From: Ascidia mentula
Lineage: Eukaryota > Chordata > Ascidiacea > Phlebobranchia > Ascidiidae
Length of the DNA: 64,000 bases
Assembly (NCBI GenBank): GCA_947561715.1
Contig: OX387198.1
Location: 13,082,001 to 13,146,000, forward strand
Reading direction: 5' to 3'
Shown here one piece after another: positions 57,744-64,000 of this stretch. Below the pieces are notes generated by a model that saw nothing but the letters and a program-made list of their open reading frames with translations, ran no database searches and was not told the DNA's origin. The stretch's first letter is position 1. Each line of letters begins with the position of its first letter. The position numbers were made by a program, and so were the translations under genes.

Positions 57744-57812
57744 AAATTATTTGTCAGATTTTACAAAGGAGAATTCGACTAATCCAATATTTTCAAAGAA
57801 GAAATTGTGTAA

Positions 57813-57885
57813 GCTCCTGTGGCCTAATGGAGAAGGCATCGGTCTCCTAAACCGGGGATTGCGGGTTCGAGTCCCGTCAGGAGTA
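57813..57885 (+). tRNA. tRNA-Arg(CCT) unit 49
   Basis: G20a and CCCGT; counterpart of unit 22. Confidence 0.85.
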
Positions 57886-57954
57886 AAATTATTTGTCAGA
57901 TTTTACAAAGGAGAATTCGACTAATCCAATATTTTCAAAGAAGAAATTGTGTAA

Positions 57955-58027
57955 GCTCCTGTGGCCTAATGGATAAGGCATCGGTCCCCTAAACCGGGGA
58001 TTGCGGGTTCGAGTCCCGCCAGGAGTA
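57955..58027 (+). tRNA. tRNA-Arg(CCT) unit 50
   Basis: C33 variant; counterpart of unit 23. Confidence 0.8.
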
Positions 58028-58096
58028 AAATTATTTGTCAGATTTTATAAAGGAGAATTCGACTAATCCAATATTTTCAAAGAAGTCATTCTGTAA

Positions 58097-58169
58097 GCTC
58101 CTGTGGCCTAATGGATAAGGCATCGGTCTCCTAACCCGGGGATTGCGGGTTCGAGTCCCGCCAGGAGTA
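58097..58169 (+). tRNA. tRNA-Arg(CCT) unit 51
   Basis: C39 variant. Confidence 0.8.
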
Positions 58170-58238
58170 AAATTATTTGTCAGATTTTATAAAGGAGAAT
58201 TCGACTAATCCAATATTTTCAAAGAAGTCATTCTGTAA

Positions 58239-58311
58239 GCTCCTGTGGCCTAATGGATAAGGCATCGGTCTCCTAACCCGGGGATTGCGGGTTCGAGTCC
58301 CGCCAGGAGTA
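58239..58311 (+). tRNA. tRNA-Arg(CCT) unit 52
   Basis: C39 variant. Confidence 0.8.
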
Positions 58312-58380
58312 AAATTATTTGTCAGATTTTATAAAGGAGAATTCGACTAATCCAATATTTTCAAAGAAGACGTTCTGTAA

Positions 58381-58453
58381 GCTCCTGTGGCCTAATGGAG
58401 AAGGCATCGGTCTCCTAAACCGGGGATTGCGGGTTCGAGTCCCGCCAGGAGTA
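58381..58453 (+). tRNA. tRNA-Arg(CCT) unit 53
   Basis: G20a variant. Confidence 0.9.
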
Positions 58454-58522
58454 AAATTATTTGTCAGATTTTATATAGGAGAATTCGACTAATCCAATAT
58501 TTTCAAAGAAGTCATTCTGTAA

Positions 58523-58595
58523 GCTCCTGTGGCCTAATGGATAAGGCATCGGTCTCCTAACCCGGGGATTGCGGGTTCGAGTCCCGCCAGGAGTA
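58523..58595 (+). tRNA. tRNA-Arg(CCT) unit 54
   Basis: C39 variant. Confidence 0.8.
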
Positions 58596-58664
58596 AAATT
58601 ATTTGTCAGATTTTATAAAGGAGAATTCGACTAATCCAATATTTTCAAAGAAGTCATTCTGTAA

Positions 58665-58737
58665 GCTCCTGTGGCCTAATGGATAAGGCATCGGTCTCCT
58701 AACCCGGGGATTGCGGGTTCGAGTCCCGCCAGGAGTA
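58665..58737 (+). tRNA. tRNA-Arg(CCT) unit 55
   Basis: C39 variant. Confidence 0.8.
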
Positions 58738-58806
58738 AAATTATTTGTCAGATTTTATAAAGGAGAATTCGACTAATCCAATATTTTCAAAGAAGACATT
58801 CTGTAA

Positions 58807-58879
58807 GCTCCTGTGGCCTAATGGATAAGGCATCGGTCTCCTAAACCGGGGATTGCGGGTTCGAGTCCCGCCAGGAGTA
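58807..58879 (+). tRNA. tRNA-Arg(CCT) unit 56
   Basis: Consensus sequence. Confidence 0.95.
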
Positions 58880-58948
58880 AAATTATTTGTCAGATTTTAT
58901 AAAGGAGAATTCGAATAATCTAATATTTTCAAAGAAGACATTCTGAAA

Positions 58949-59021
58949 GCTCCTGTGGCCTAATGGATAAGGCATCGGTCTCCTAAACCGGGGATTGCGG
59001 GTTCGAGTCCCGCCAGGAGTA
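58949..59021 (+). tRNA. tRNA-Arg(CCT) unit 57
   Basis: Consensus tRNA; spacer marker as unit 30. Confidence 0.95.
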
Positions 59022-59090
59022 AAATTATTTGTCAGATTTTATAAAGGAGAATTCGACTAATCCAATATTTTCAAAGAAGACATTCTGTAA

Positions 59091-59163
59091 GCTCCTGTGG
59101 CCTAATGGATAAGGCATCGGTCTCCTAAACCGGGGATTGCGGGTTCGAGTCCCGCCAGGAGTA
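59091..59163 (+). tRNA. tRNA-Arg(CCT) unit 58
   Basis: Consensus sequence. Confidence 0.95.
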
Positions 59164-59232
59164 AAATTATTTGTCAGATTTTATAAAGGAGAATTCGACT
59201 AATCCAATATTTTCAAAGAAGACATTCTGAAA

Positions 59233-59305
59233 GCTCCTGTGGCCTAATGGATAAGGCATCGGTCTCCTAAACCGGGGATTGCGGGTTCGAGTCCCGCCAG
59301 GAGTA
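59233..59305 (+). tRNA. tRNA-Arg(CCT) unit 59
   Basis: Consensus sequence. Confidence 0.95.
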
Positions 59306-59374
59306 AAATTATTTGTCTGATTTTGTAAAGGAGAATTCGACCAATCCAATATTTTCAAAGAAGACATTCTGTAA

Positions 59375-59447
59375 GCTCCTGTGGCCTAATGGATAAGGCA
59401 TCGGTCTCCTAAACCGGGGATTGCGGGTTCGAGTCCCGCCAGGAGTA
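59375..59447 (+). tRNA. tRNA-Arg(CCT) unit 60
   Basis: Consensus tRNA; spacer marker as unit 39. Confidence 0.95.
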
Positions 59448-59516
59448 AAATTATTTGTCTGATTTTGTAAAGGAGAATTCGACCAATCCAATATTTTCAA
59501 AGAAGACATTCTGTAA

Positions 59517-59589
59517 GCTCCTGTGGCCTAATGGATAAGGCATCGGTCTCCTAAACCGGGGATTGCGGGTTCGAGTCCCGCCAGGAGTA
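59517..59589 (+). tRNA. tRNA-Arg(CCT) unit 61
   Basis: Consensus tRNA; spacer marker as unit 39. Confidence 0.95.
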
Positions 59590-59658
59590 AAATTATTTGT
59601 CAGATTTAATAAAGGAGAATTCGACTAATCCAATATTTTCAAAGAAGTCCTTCTGTAA

Positions 59659-59731
59659 GCTCCTGTGGCCTAATGGATAAGGCATCGGTCTCCTAAACCG
59701 GGGATTGCGGGTTCGAGTCCCGCCAGGAGTA
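59659..59731 (+). tRNA. tRNA-Arg(CCT) unit 62
   Basis: Consensus tRNA; spacer ends GTCCTTCTGTAA. Confidence 0.95.
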
Positions 59732-59800
59732 AAATTATTTGTCAGATTTTTCAAAGGAGAATTCGACTGATCCAATATTTTCAAAGAAGTCATTCTGTAA

Positions 59801-59873
59801 GCTCCTGTGGCCTAATGGAGAAGGCATCGGTCTCCTAAACCGGGGATTGCGGGTTCGAGTCCCGCCAGGAGTA
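59801..59873 (+). tRNA. tRNA-Arg(CCT) unit 63
   Basis: G20a variant. Confidence 0.9.
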
Positions 59874-59942
59874 AAATTATTTGTCAGATTTTATAAAGGA
59901 GAATTCGGCTGATCCAATGTTTTCAAAGAAGACATTCTGTAA

Positions 59943-60015
59943 GCTCCTGTGGCCTAATGGAGAAGGCATCAGTCTCCTAAACCGGGGATTGCGGGTTCGA
60001 GTCCCGCCAGGAGTA
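59943..60015 (+). tRNA. tRNA-Arg(CCT) unit 64
   Basis: G20a plus A29, an A-C mismatch in the anticodon stem. Confidence 0.8.
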
Positions 60016-60084
60016 AAATTATTTGTCAGATTTTATAAAGGAGAATTCGACTAATCCAATATTTTCAAAGAAGTCATTCTGTAA

Positions 60085-60157
60085 GCTCCTGTGGCCTAAT
60101 GGAGAAGGCATCAGTCTCCTAAACCGGGGATTGCGGGTTCGAGTCCCGCCAGGAGTA
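60085..60157 (+). tRNA. tRNA-Arg(CCT) unit 65
   Basis: G20a plus A29. Confidence 0.8.
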
Positions 60158-60226
60158 AAATAAGTTGTCAGAATTTGTGGAGGAGAATTCGACTAATCCA
60201 ATATTTTCAAAGAAGTCATTCTGTAA

Positions 60227-60299
60227 GCTCCTGTGGCCTAATGGAGAAGGCATCGGTCTCCTAAACCGGGGATTGCGGGTTCGAGTCCCGCCAGGAGTA
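60227..60299 (+). tRNA. tRNA-Arg(CCT) unit 66
   Basis: G20a; upstream spacer has the divergent start AAGTTGTCAGAATTTG. Confidence 0.9.
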
Positions 60300-60368
60300 A
60301 AATTATTTGTCAGATTTTATAAAGGAGAATTCGACTAATCCAATATTTTCAAAGAAGTCATTCTGTAA

Positions 60369-60441
60369 GCTCCTGTGGCCTAATGGATAAGGCATCGGTC
60401 TCCTAACCCGGGGATTGCGGGTTCGAGTCCCGCCAGGAGTA
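60369..60441 (+). tRNA. tRNA-Arg(CCT) unit 67
   Basis: C39 variant; counterpart of unit 51. Confidence 0.8.
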
Positions 60442-60510
60442 AAATTATTTGTCAGATTTTATAAAGGAGAATTCGACTAATCCAATATTTTCAAAGAAGT
60501 CATTCTGTAA

Positions 60511-60583
60511 GCTCCTGTGGCCTAATGGATAAGGCATCGGTCTCCTAACCCGGGGATTGCGGGTTCGAGTCCCGCCAGGAGTA
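60511..60583 (+). tRNA. tRNA-Arg(CCT) unit 68
   Basis: C39 variant. Confidence 0.8.
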
Positions 60584-60652
60584 AAATTATTTGTCAGATT
60601 TTATAAAGGAGAATTCGACTAATCCAATATTTTCAAAGAAGACGTTCTGTAA

Positions 60653-60725
60653 GCTCCTGTGGCCTAATGGAGAAGGCATCGGTCTCCTAAACCGGGGATT
60701 GCGGGTTCGAGTCCCGCCAGGAGTA
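60653..60725 (+). tRNA. tRNA-Arg(CCT) unit 69
   Basis: G20a variant. Confidence 0.9.
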
Positions 60726-60794
60726 AAATTATTTGTCAGATTTTATATAGGAGAATTCGACTAATCCAATATTTTCAAAGAAGTCATTCTGTAA

Positions 60795-60867
60795 GCTCCT
60801 GTGGCCTAATGGATAAGGCATCGGTCTCCTAACCCGGGGATTGCGGGTTCGAGTCCCGCCAGGAGTA
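60795..60867 (+). tRNA. tRNA-Arg(CCT) unit 70
   Basis: C39 variant. Confidence 0.8.
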
Positions 60868-60936
60868 AAATTATTTGTCAGATTTTATAAAGGAGAATTC
60901 GACTAATCCAATATTTTCAAAGAAGTCATTCTGTAA

Positions 60937-61009
60937 GCTCCTGTGGCCTAATGGATAAGGCATCGGTCTCCTAACCCGGGGATTGCGGGTTCGAGTCCCG
61001 CCAGGAGTA
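60937..61009 (+). tRNA. tRNA-Arg(CCT) unit 71
   Basis: C39 variant. Confidence 0.8.
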
Positions 61010-61078
61010 AAATTATTTGTCAGATTTTATAAAGGAGAATTCGACTAATCCAATATTTTCAAAGAAGACATTCTGTAA

Positions 61079-61151
61079 GCTCCTGTGGCCTAATGGATAA
61101 GGCATCGGTCTCCTAAACCGGGGATTGCGGGTTCGAGTCCCGCCAGGAGTA
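61079..61151 (+). tRNA. tRNA-Arg(CCT) unit 72
   Basis: Consensus sequence. Confidence 0.95.
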
Positions 61152-61220
61152 AAATTATTTGTCAGATTTTATAAAGGAGAATTCGAATAATCTAATATTT
61201 TCAAAGAAGACATTCTGAAA

Positions 61221-61293
61221 GCTCCTGTGGCCTAATGGATAAGGCATCGGTCTCCTAAACCGGGGATTGCGGGTTCGAGTCCCGCCAGGAGTA
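61221..61293 (+). tRNA. tRNA-Arg(CCT) unit 73
   Basis: Consensus tRNA; spacer marker as unit 30. Confidence 0.95.
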
Positions 61294-61362
61294 AAATTAT
61301 TTGTCAGATTTTATAAAGGAGAATTCGACTAATCCAATATTTTCAAAGAAGACATTCTGTAA

Positions 61363-61435
61363 GCTCCTGTGGCCTAATGGATAAGGCATCGGTCTCCTAA
61401 ACCGGGGATTGCGGGTTCGAGTCCCGCCAGGAGTA
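61363..61435 (+). tRNA. tRNA-Arg(CCT) unit 74
   Basis: Consensus sequence. Confidence 0.95.
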
Positions 61436-61504
61436 AAATTATTTGTCAGATTTTATAAAGGAGAATTCGACTAATCCAATATTTTCAAAGAAGACATTCT
61501 GAAA

Positions 61505-61577
61505 GCTCCTGTGGCCTAATGGATAAGGCATCGGTCTCCTAAACCGGGGATTGCGGGTTCGAGTCCCGCCAGGAGTA
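61505..61577 (+). tRNA. tRNA-Arg(CCT) unit 75
   Basis: Consensus sequence. Confidence 0.95.
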
Positions 61578-61646
61578 AAATTATTTGTCTGATTTTGTAA
61601 AGGAGAATTCGACCAATCCAATATTTTCAAAGAAGACATTCTGTAA

Positions 61647-61719
61647 GCTCCTGTGGCCTAATGGATAAGGCATCGGTCTCCTAAACCGGGGATTGCGGGT
61701 TCGAGTCCCGCCAGGAGTA
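61647..61719 (+). tRNA. tRNA-Arg(CCT) unit 76
   Basis: Consensus tRNA; spacer marker as unit 39. Confidence 0.95.
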
Positions 61720-61788
61720 AAATTATTTGTCTGATTTTGTAAAGGAGAATTCGACCAATCCAATATTTTCAAAGAAGACATTCTGTAA

Positions 61789-61861
61789 GCTCCTGTGGCC
61801 TAATGGATAAGGCATCGGTCTCCTAAACCGGGGATTGCGGGTTCGAGTCCCGCCAGGAGTA
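61789..61861 (+). tRNA. tRNA-Arg(CCT) unit 77
   Basis: Consensus tRNA; spacer marker as unit 39. Confidence 0.95.
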
Positions 61862-61930
61862 AAATTATTTGTCAGATTTAATAAAGGAGAATTCGACTAA
61901 TCCAATATTTTCAAAGAAGTCCTTCTGTAA

Positions 61931-62003
61931 GCTCCTGTGGCCTAATGGATAAGGCATCGGTCTCCTAAACCGGGGATTGCGGGTTCGAGTCCCGCCAGGA
62001 GTA
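61931..62003 (+). tRNA. tRNA-Arg(CCT) unit 78
   Basis: Consensus tRNA; counterpart of unit 62. Confidence 0.95.
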
Positions 62004-62072
62004 AAATTATTTGTCAGATTTTTCAAAGGAGAATTCGACTGATCCAATATTTTCAAAGAAGTCATTCTGTAA

Positions 62073-62145
62073 GCTCCTGTGGCCTAATGGAGAAGGCATC
62101 GGTCTCCTAAACCGGGGATTGCGGGTTCGAGTCCCGCCAGGAGTA
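62073..62145 (+). tRNA. tRNA-Arg(CCT) unit 79
   Basis: G20a variant. Confidence 0.9.
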
Positions 62146-62214
62146 AAATTATTTGTCAGATTTTATAAAGGAGAATTCGGCTGATCCAATGTTTTCAAAG
62201 AAGACATTCTGTAA

Positions 62215-62287
62215 GCTCCTGTGGCCTAATGGAGAAGGCATCAGTCTCCTAAACCGGGGATTGCGGGTTCGAGTCCCGCCAGGAGTA
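62215..62287 (+). tRNA. tRNA-Arg(CCT) unit 80
   Basis: G20a plus A29. Confidence 0.8.
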
Positions 62288-62356
62288 AAATTATTTGTCA
62301 GATTTTATAAAGGAGAATTCGACTAATCCAATATTTTCAAAGAAGTCATTCTGTAA

Positions 62357-62429
62357 GCTCCTGTGGCCTAATGGAGAAGGCATCAGTCTCCTAAACCGGG
62401 GATTGCGGGTTCGAGTCCCGCCAGGAGTA
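62357..62429 (+). tRNA. tRNA-Arg(CCT) unit 81
   Basis: G20a plus A29. Confidence 0.8.
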
Positions 62430-62498
62430 AAATAAGTTGTCAGAATTTGTGGAGGAGAATTCGACTAATCCAATATTTTCAAAGAAGTCATTCTGTAA

Positions 62499-62571
62499 GC
62501 TCCTGTGGCCTAATGGAGAAGGCATCGGTCTCCTAAACCGGGGATTGCGGGTTCGAGTCCCGCCAGGAGTA
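62499..62571 (+). tRNA. tRNA-Arg(CCT) unit 82
   Basis: G20a; divergent spacer as unit 66. Confidence 0.9.
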
Positions 62572-62640
62572 AAATTATTTGTCAGATTTTATAAAGGAGA
62601 ATTCGGCTGATCCAATGTTTTCAAAGAAGACATTCTGTAA

Positions 62641-62713
62641 GCTCCTGTGGCCTAATGGAGAAGGCATCAGTCTCCTAAACCGGGGATTGCGGGTTCGAGT
62701 CCCGCCAGGAGTA
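62641..62713 (+). tRNA. tRNA-Arg(CCT) unit 83
   Basis: G20a plus A29; start of the repeated 3-unit block. Confidence 0.8.
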
Positions 62714-62782
62714 AAATTATTTGTCAGATTTTATAAAGGAGAATTCGACTAATCCAATATTTTCAAAGAAGTCATTCTGTAA

Positions 62783-62855
62783 GCTCCTGTGGCCTAATGG
62801 AGAAGGCATCAGTCTCCTAAACCGGGGATTGCGGGTTCGAGTCCCGCCAGGAGTA
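62783..62855 (+). tRNA. tRNA-Arg(CCT) unit 84
   Basis: G20a plus A29. Confidence 0.8.
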
Positions 62856-62924
62856 AAATAAGTTGTCAGAATTTGTGGAGGAGAATTCGACTAATCCAAT
62901 ATTTTCAAAGAAGTCATTCTGTAA

Positions 62925-62997
62925 GCTCCTGTGGCCTAATGGATAAGGCATCGGTCTCCTAAACCGGGGATTGCGGGTTCGAGTCCCGCCAGGAGTA
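62925..62997 (+). tRNA. tRNA-Arg(CCT) unit 85
   Basis: Consensus tRNA after a divergent spacer as in unit 66. Confidence 0.95.
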
Positions 62998-63066
62998 AAA
63001 TTATTTGTCAGATTTAATAAAGGAGAATTCGACCAATCCAATATTTTCAAAGAAGACGTTCTGTAA

Positions 63067-63139
63067 GCTCCTGTGGCCTAATGGATAAGGCATCGGTCTC
63101 CTAAACCGGGGATTGCGGGTTCGAGTCCCGCCAGGAGTA
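63067..63139 (+). tRNA. tRNA-Arg(CCT) unit 86
   Basis: Consensus sequence. Confidence 0.95.
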
Positions 63140-63208
63140 AAATTATTTGTCAGATTTTATAAAGGAGAATTCGACTAATCCAATACTTTCAAAGAAGTCA
63201 TTCTGTAA

Positions 63209-63281
63209 GCTCCTGTGGCCTAATGGATAAGGCATCGGTCTCCTAAACCGGGGATTGCGGGTTCGAGTCCCGCCAGAAGTA
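63209..63281 (+). tRNA. tRNA-Arg(CCT) unit 87
   Basis: Acceptor 3' strand CAGAAGT makes a C-A mismatch. Confidence 0.8.
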
Positions 63282-63350
63282 AAATTATTTGTCAGATTTT
63301 ATAAAGGAGAATTCGGCTGATCCAATGTTTTCAAAGAAGACATTCTGTAA

Positions 63351-63423
63351 GCTCCTGTGGCCTAATGGAGAAGGCATCGGTCTCCTAAACCGGGGATTGC
63401 GGGTTCGAGTCCCGCCAGGAGTA
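63351..63423 (+). tRNA. tRNA-Arg(CCT) unit 88
   Basis: G20a variant. Confidence 0.9.
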
Positions 63424-63492
63424 AAATTATTTGTCAGATTTAATAAAGGAGAATTCGACTAATCCAATATTTTCAAAGAAGTCCTTCTGTAA

Positions 63493-63565
63493 GCTCCTGT
63501 GGCCTAATGGATAAGGCATCGGTCTCCTAAACCGGGGATTGCGGGTTCGAGTCCCGCCAGGAGTA
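63493..63565 (+). tRNA. tRNA-Arg(CCT) unit 89
   Basis: Consensus sequence. Confidence 0.95.
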
Positions 63566-63634
63566 AAATTATTTGTCAGATTTTTCAAAGGAGAATTCGA
63601 CTGATCCAATATTTTCAAAGAAGTCCTTCTGTAA

Positions 63635-63707
63635 GCTCCTGTGGCCTAATGGAGAAGGCATCGGTCTCCTAAACCGGGGATTGCGGGTTCGAGTCCCGCC
63701 AGGAGTA
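63635..63707 (+). tRNA. tRNA-Arg(CCT) unit 90
   Basis: G20a variant. Confidence 0.9.
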
Positions 63708-63777
63708 AAATTATTTGTCAGATTTTACAAAGGAGAATTCGGCTGATCAAATCTTTTTCAAAGAAGTCATTCTGTAA

Positions 63778-63850
63778 GCTCCTGTGGCCTAATGGAGAAG
63801 GCATCGGTCTCCTAAACCGGGGATTGCGGGTTCGAGTCCCGCCAGGAGTA
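63778..63850 (+). tRNA. tRNA-Arg(CCT) unit 91
   Basis: G20a; spacer is one T longer. Confidence 0.9.
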
Positions 63851-63919
63851 AAATTATTTGTCAGATTTTATAAAGGAGAATTCGACTAATCCAATATTTT
63901 CAAAGAAGTCATTCTGTAA

Positions 63920-63992
63920 GCTCCTGTGGCCTAATGGAGAAGGCATCAGTCTCCTAAACCGGGGATTGCGGGTTCGAGTCCCGCCAGGAGTA
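63920..63992 (+). tRNA. tRNA-Arg(CCT) unit 92
   Basis: G20a plus A29; last complete unit, and the array continues past the window. Confidence 0.8.
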
Positions 63993-64000
63993 AAATAAGT

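Larger units (their letters stand above)
51019..64000 (+). repeat. Tandem tRNA-Arg(CCT) array, 142-bp units
   Basis: At least 92 head-to-tail units, each a 73-nt tRNA gene plus a ~69-bp spacer, all on the plus strand and continuing past the window edge. The left boundary is a tRNA tail (CAGGGGTA at 51019). The tRNA folds as a full cloverleaf: 7-bp acceptor (G1-U72 wobble), GCCT/AGGC D-stem, TCGGT/ACCGG anticodon stem, loop CTCCTAA with anticodon CCU (reads AGG), GCGGG/CCCGC T-stem, A73, A20 and C35 (Arg identity). A-box TGGCCTAATGG and B-box GGTTCGAGTCC are intact, and a TTTT terminator lies in the spacer about 16 bp after the tRNA. Two units are internally deleted. Larger duplications are visible: shifts of 3785 bp (units 14-28 to 41-55), 2272 bp (units 51-66 to 67-82), 852 bp (25-30 to 31-36) and 426 bp (80-82 to 83-85). 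How many copies are transcribed is unknown; some may be pseudogenes or satellite DNA. Confidence 0.97.

Noticed and set aside
53874..57850. 63-codon plus-strand ORFs across the deleted tRNA units
   Set aside because: The frame is opened only by the deletion that removes tRNA stops; not protein genes.
56234..63618. Repeated ~66-codon minus-strand ORFs (TPGGTRTRNPRFRRPM type) in the array
   Set aside because: They are the antisense of the tRNA plus spacer; the periodic recurrence follows the 142-bp unit and there is no independent coding evidence.
51019..64000. CRISPR-like array
   Set aside because: The repeated part is a full tRNA gene and the spacers are themselves repeated; metazoan context.

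Overview
The window looks like nuclear DNA of a tunicate, most likely a Ciona-type ascidian. This is inferred from content, not from a database match. The DNA is AT-rich, genes are compact with introns of a few hundred bases, and the genes are chordate-type: NPHP1, Six4/5, a Toll-like receptor, Hsp20 and a mosaic thrombospondin. The thrombospondin recalls the discoidin-bearing TSP-DD that I remember being described from Ciona.

Layout. 1-9.2 kb: no gene I can support; a 240-bp dispersed repeat pair and a microsatellite. 9.2-10.8 kb (+): a three-exon rhodopsin-class GPCR. 11.6-21.5 kb (-): a complete 19-exon nephrocystin-1 gene, rebuilt with consistent splice phases (723 aa). It has a GC-AG intron, a hAT-type MITE and a nested small secreted-peptide ORF on the other strand. 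22.7-27.6 kb (+): a six-exon Six4/5 homeobox gene, divergent from NPHP1. 28.3-28.9 kb: a GC-rich open stretch of unknown nature. 29.4-32.6 kb (-): a single-exon Toll-like receptor. 34.3-37.0 kb: two head-to-head, almost identical small heat-shock protein genes with mirrored heat-shock-element/TATA promoters. 37.3-50.9 kb (-): a mosaic extracellular thrombospondin, 33 exons in one continuous frame, with its 5' end missing. Its domain order is fibro-slime, Thr-rich, cadherin, discoidin with a Thr-rich insert, Cys-rich, EGF, TSP type 3, TSP C-terminal, LamG.

51.0-64.0 kb and beyond: the striking feature is a tandem array of at least 92 tRNA-Arg(CCT) units on a 142-bp period (90 full-length, 2 internally deleted). 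It carries higher-order duplications and unit variants that have spread as blocks. The array runs off the right edge and begins 162 bp upstream of the first visible thrombospondin exon, on the opposite strand, so it may lie inside that gene's first intron.

The genes do not form one pathway. They are a typical metazoan neighbourhood (ciliary scaffold, developmental transcription factor, innate immune receptor, stress chaperones, matrix protein) beside an unusual tRNA satellite.
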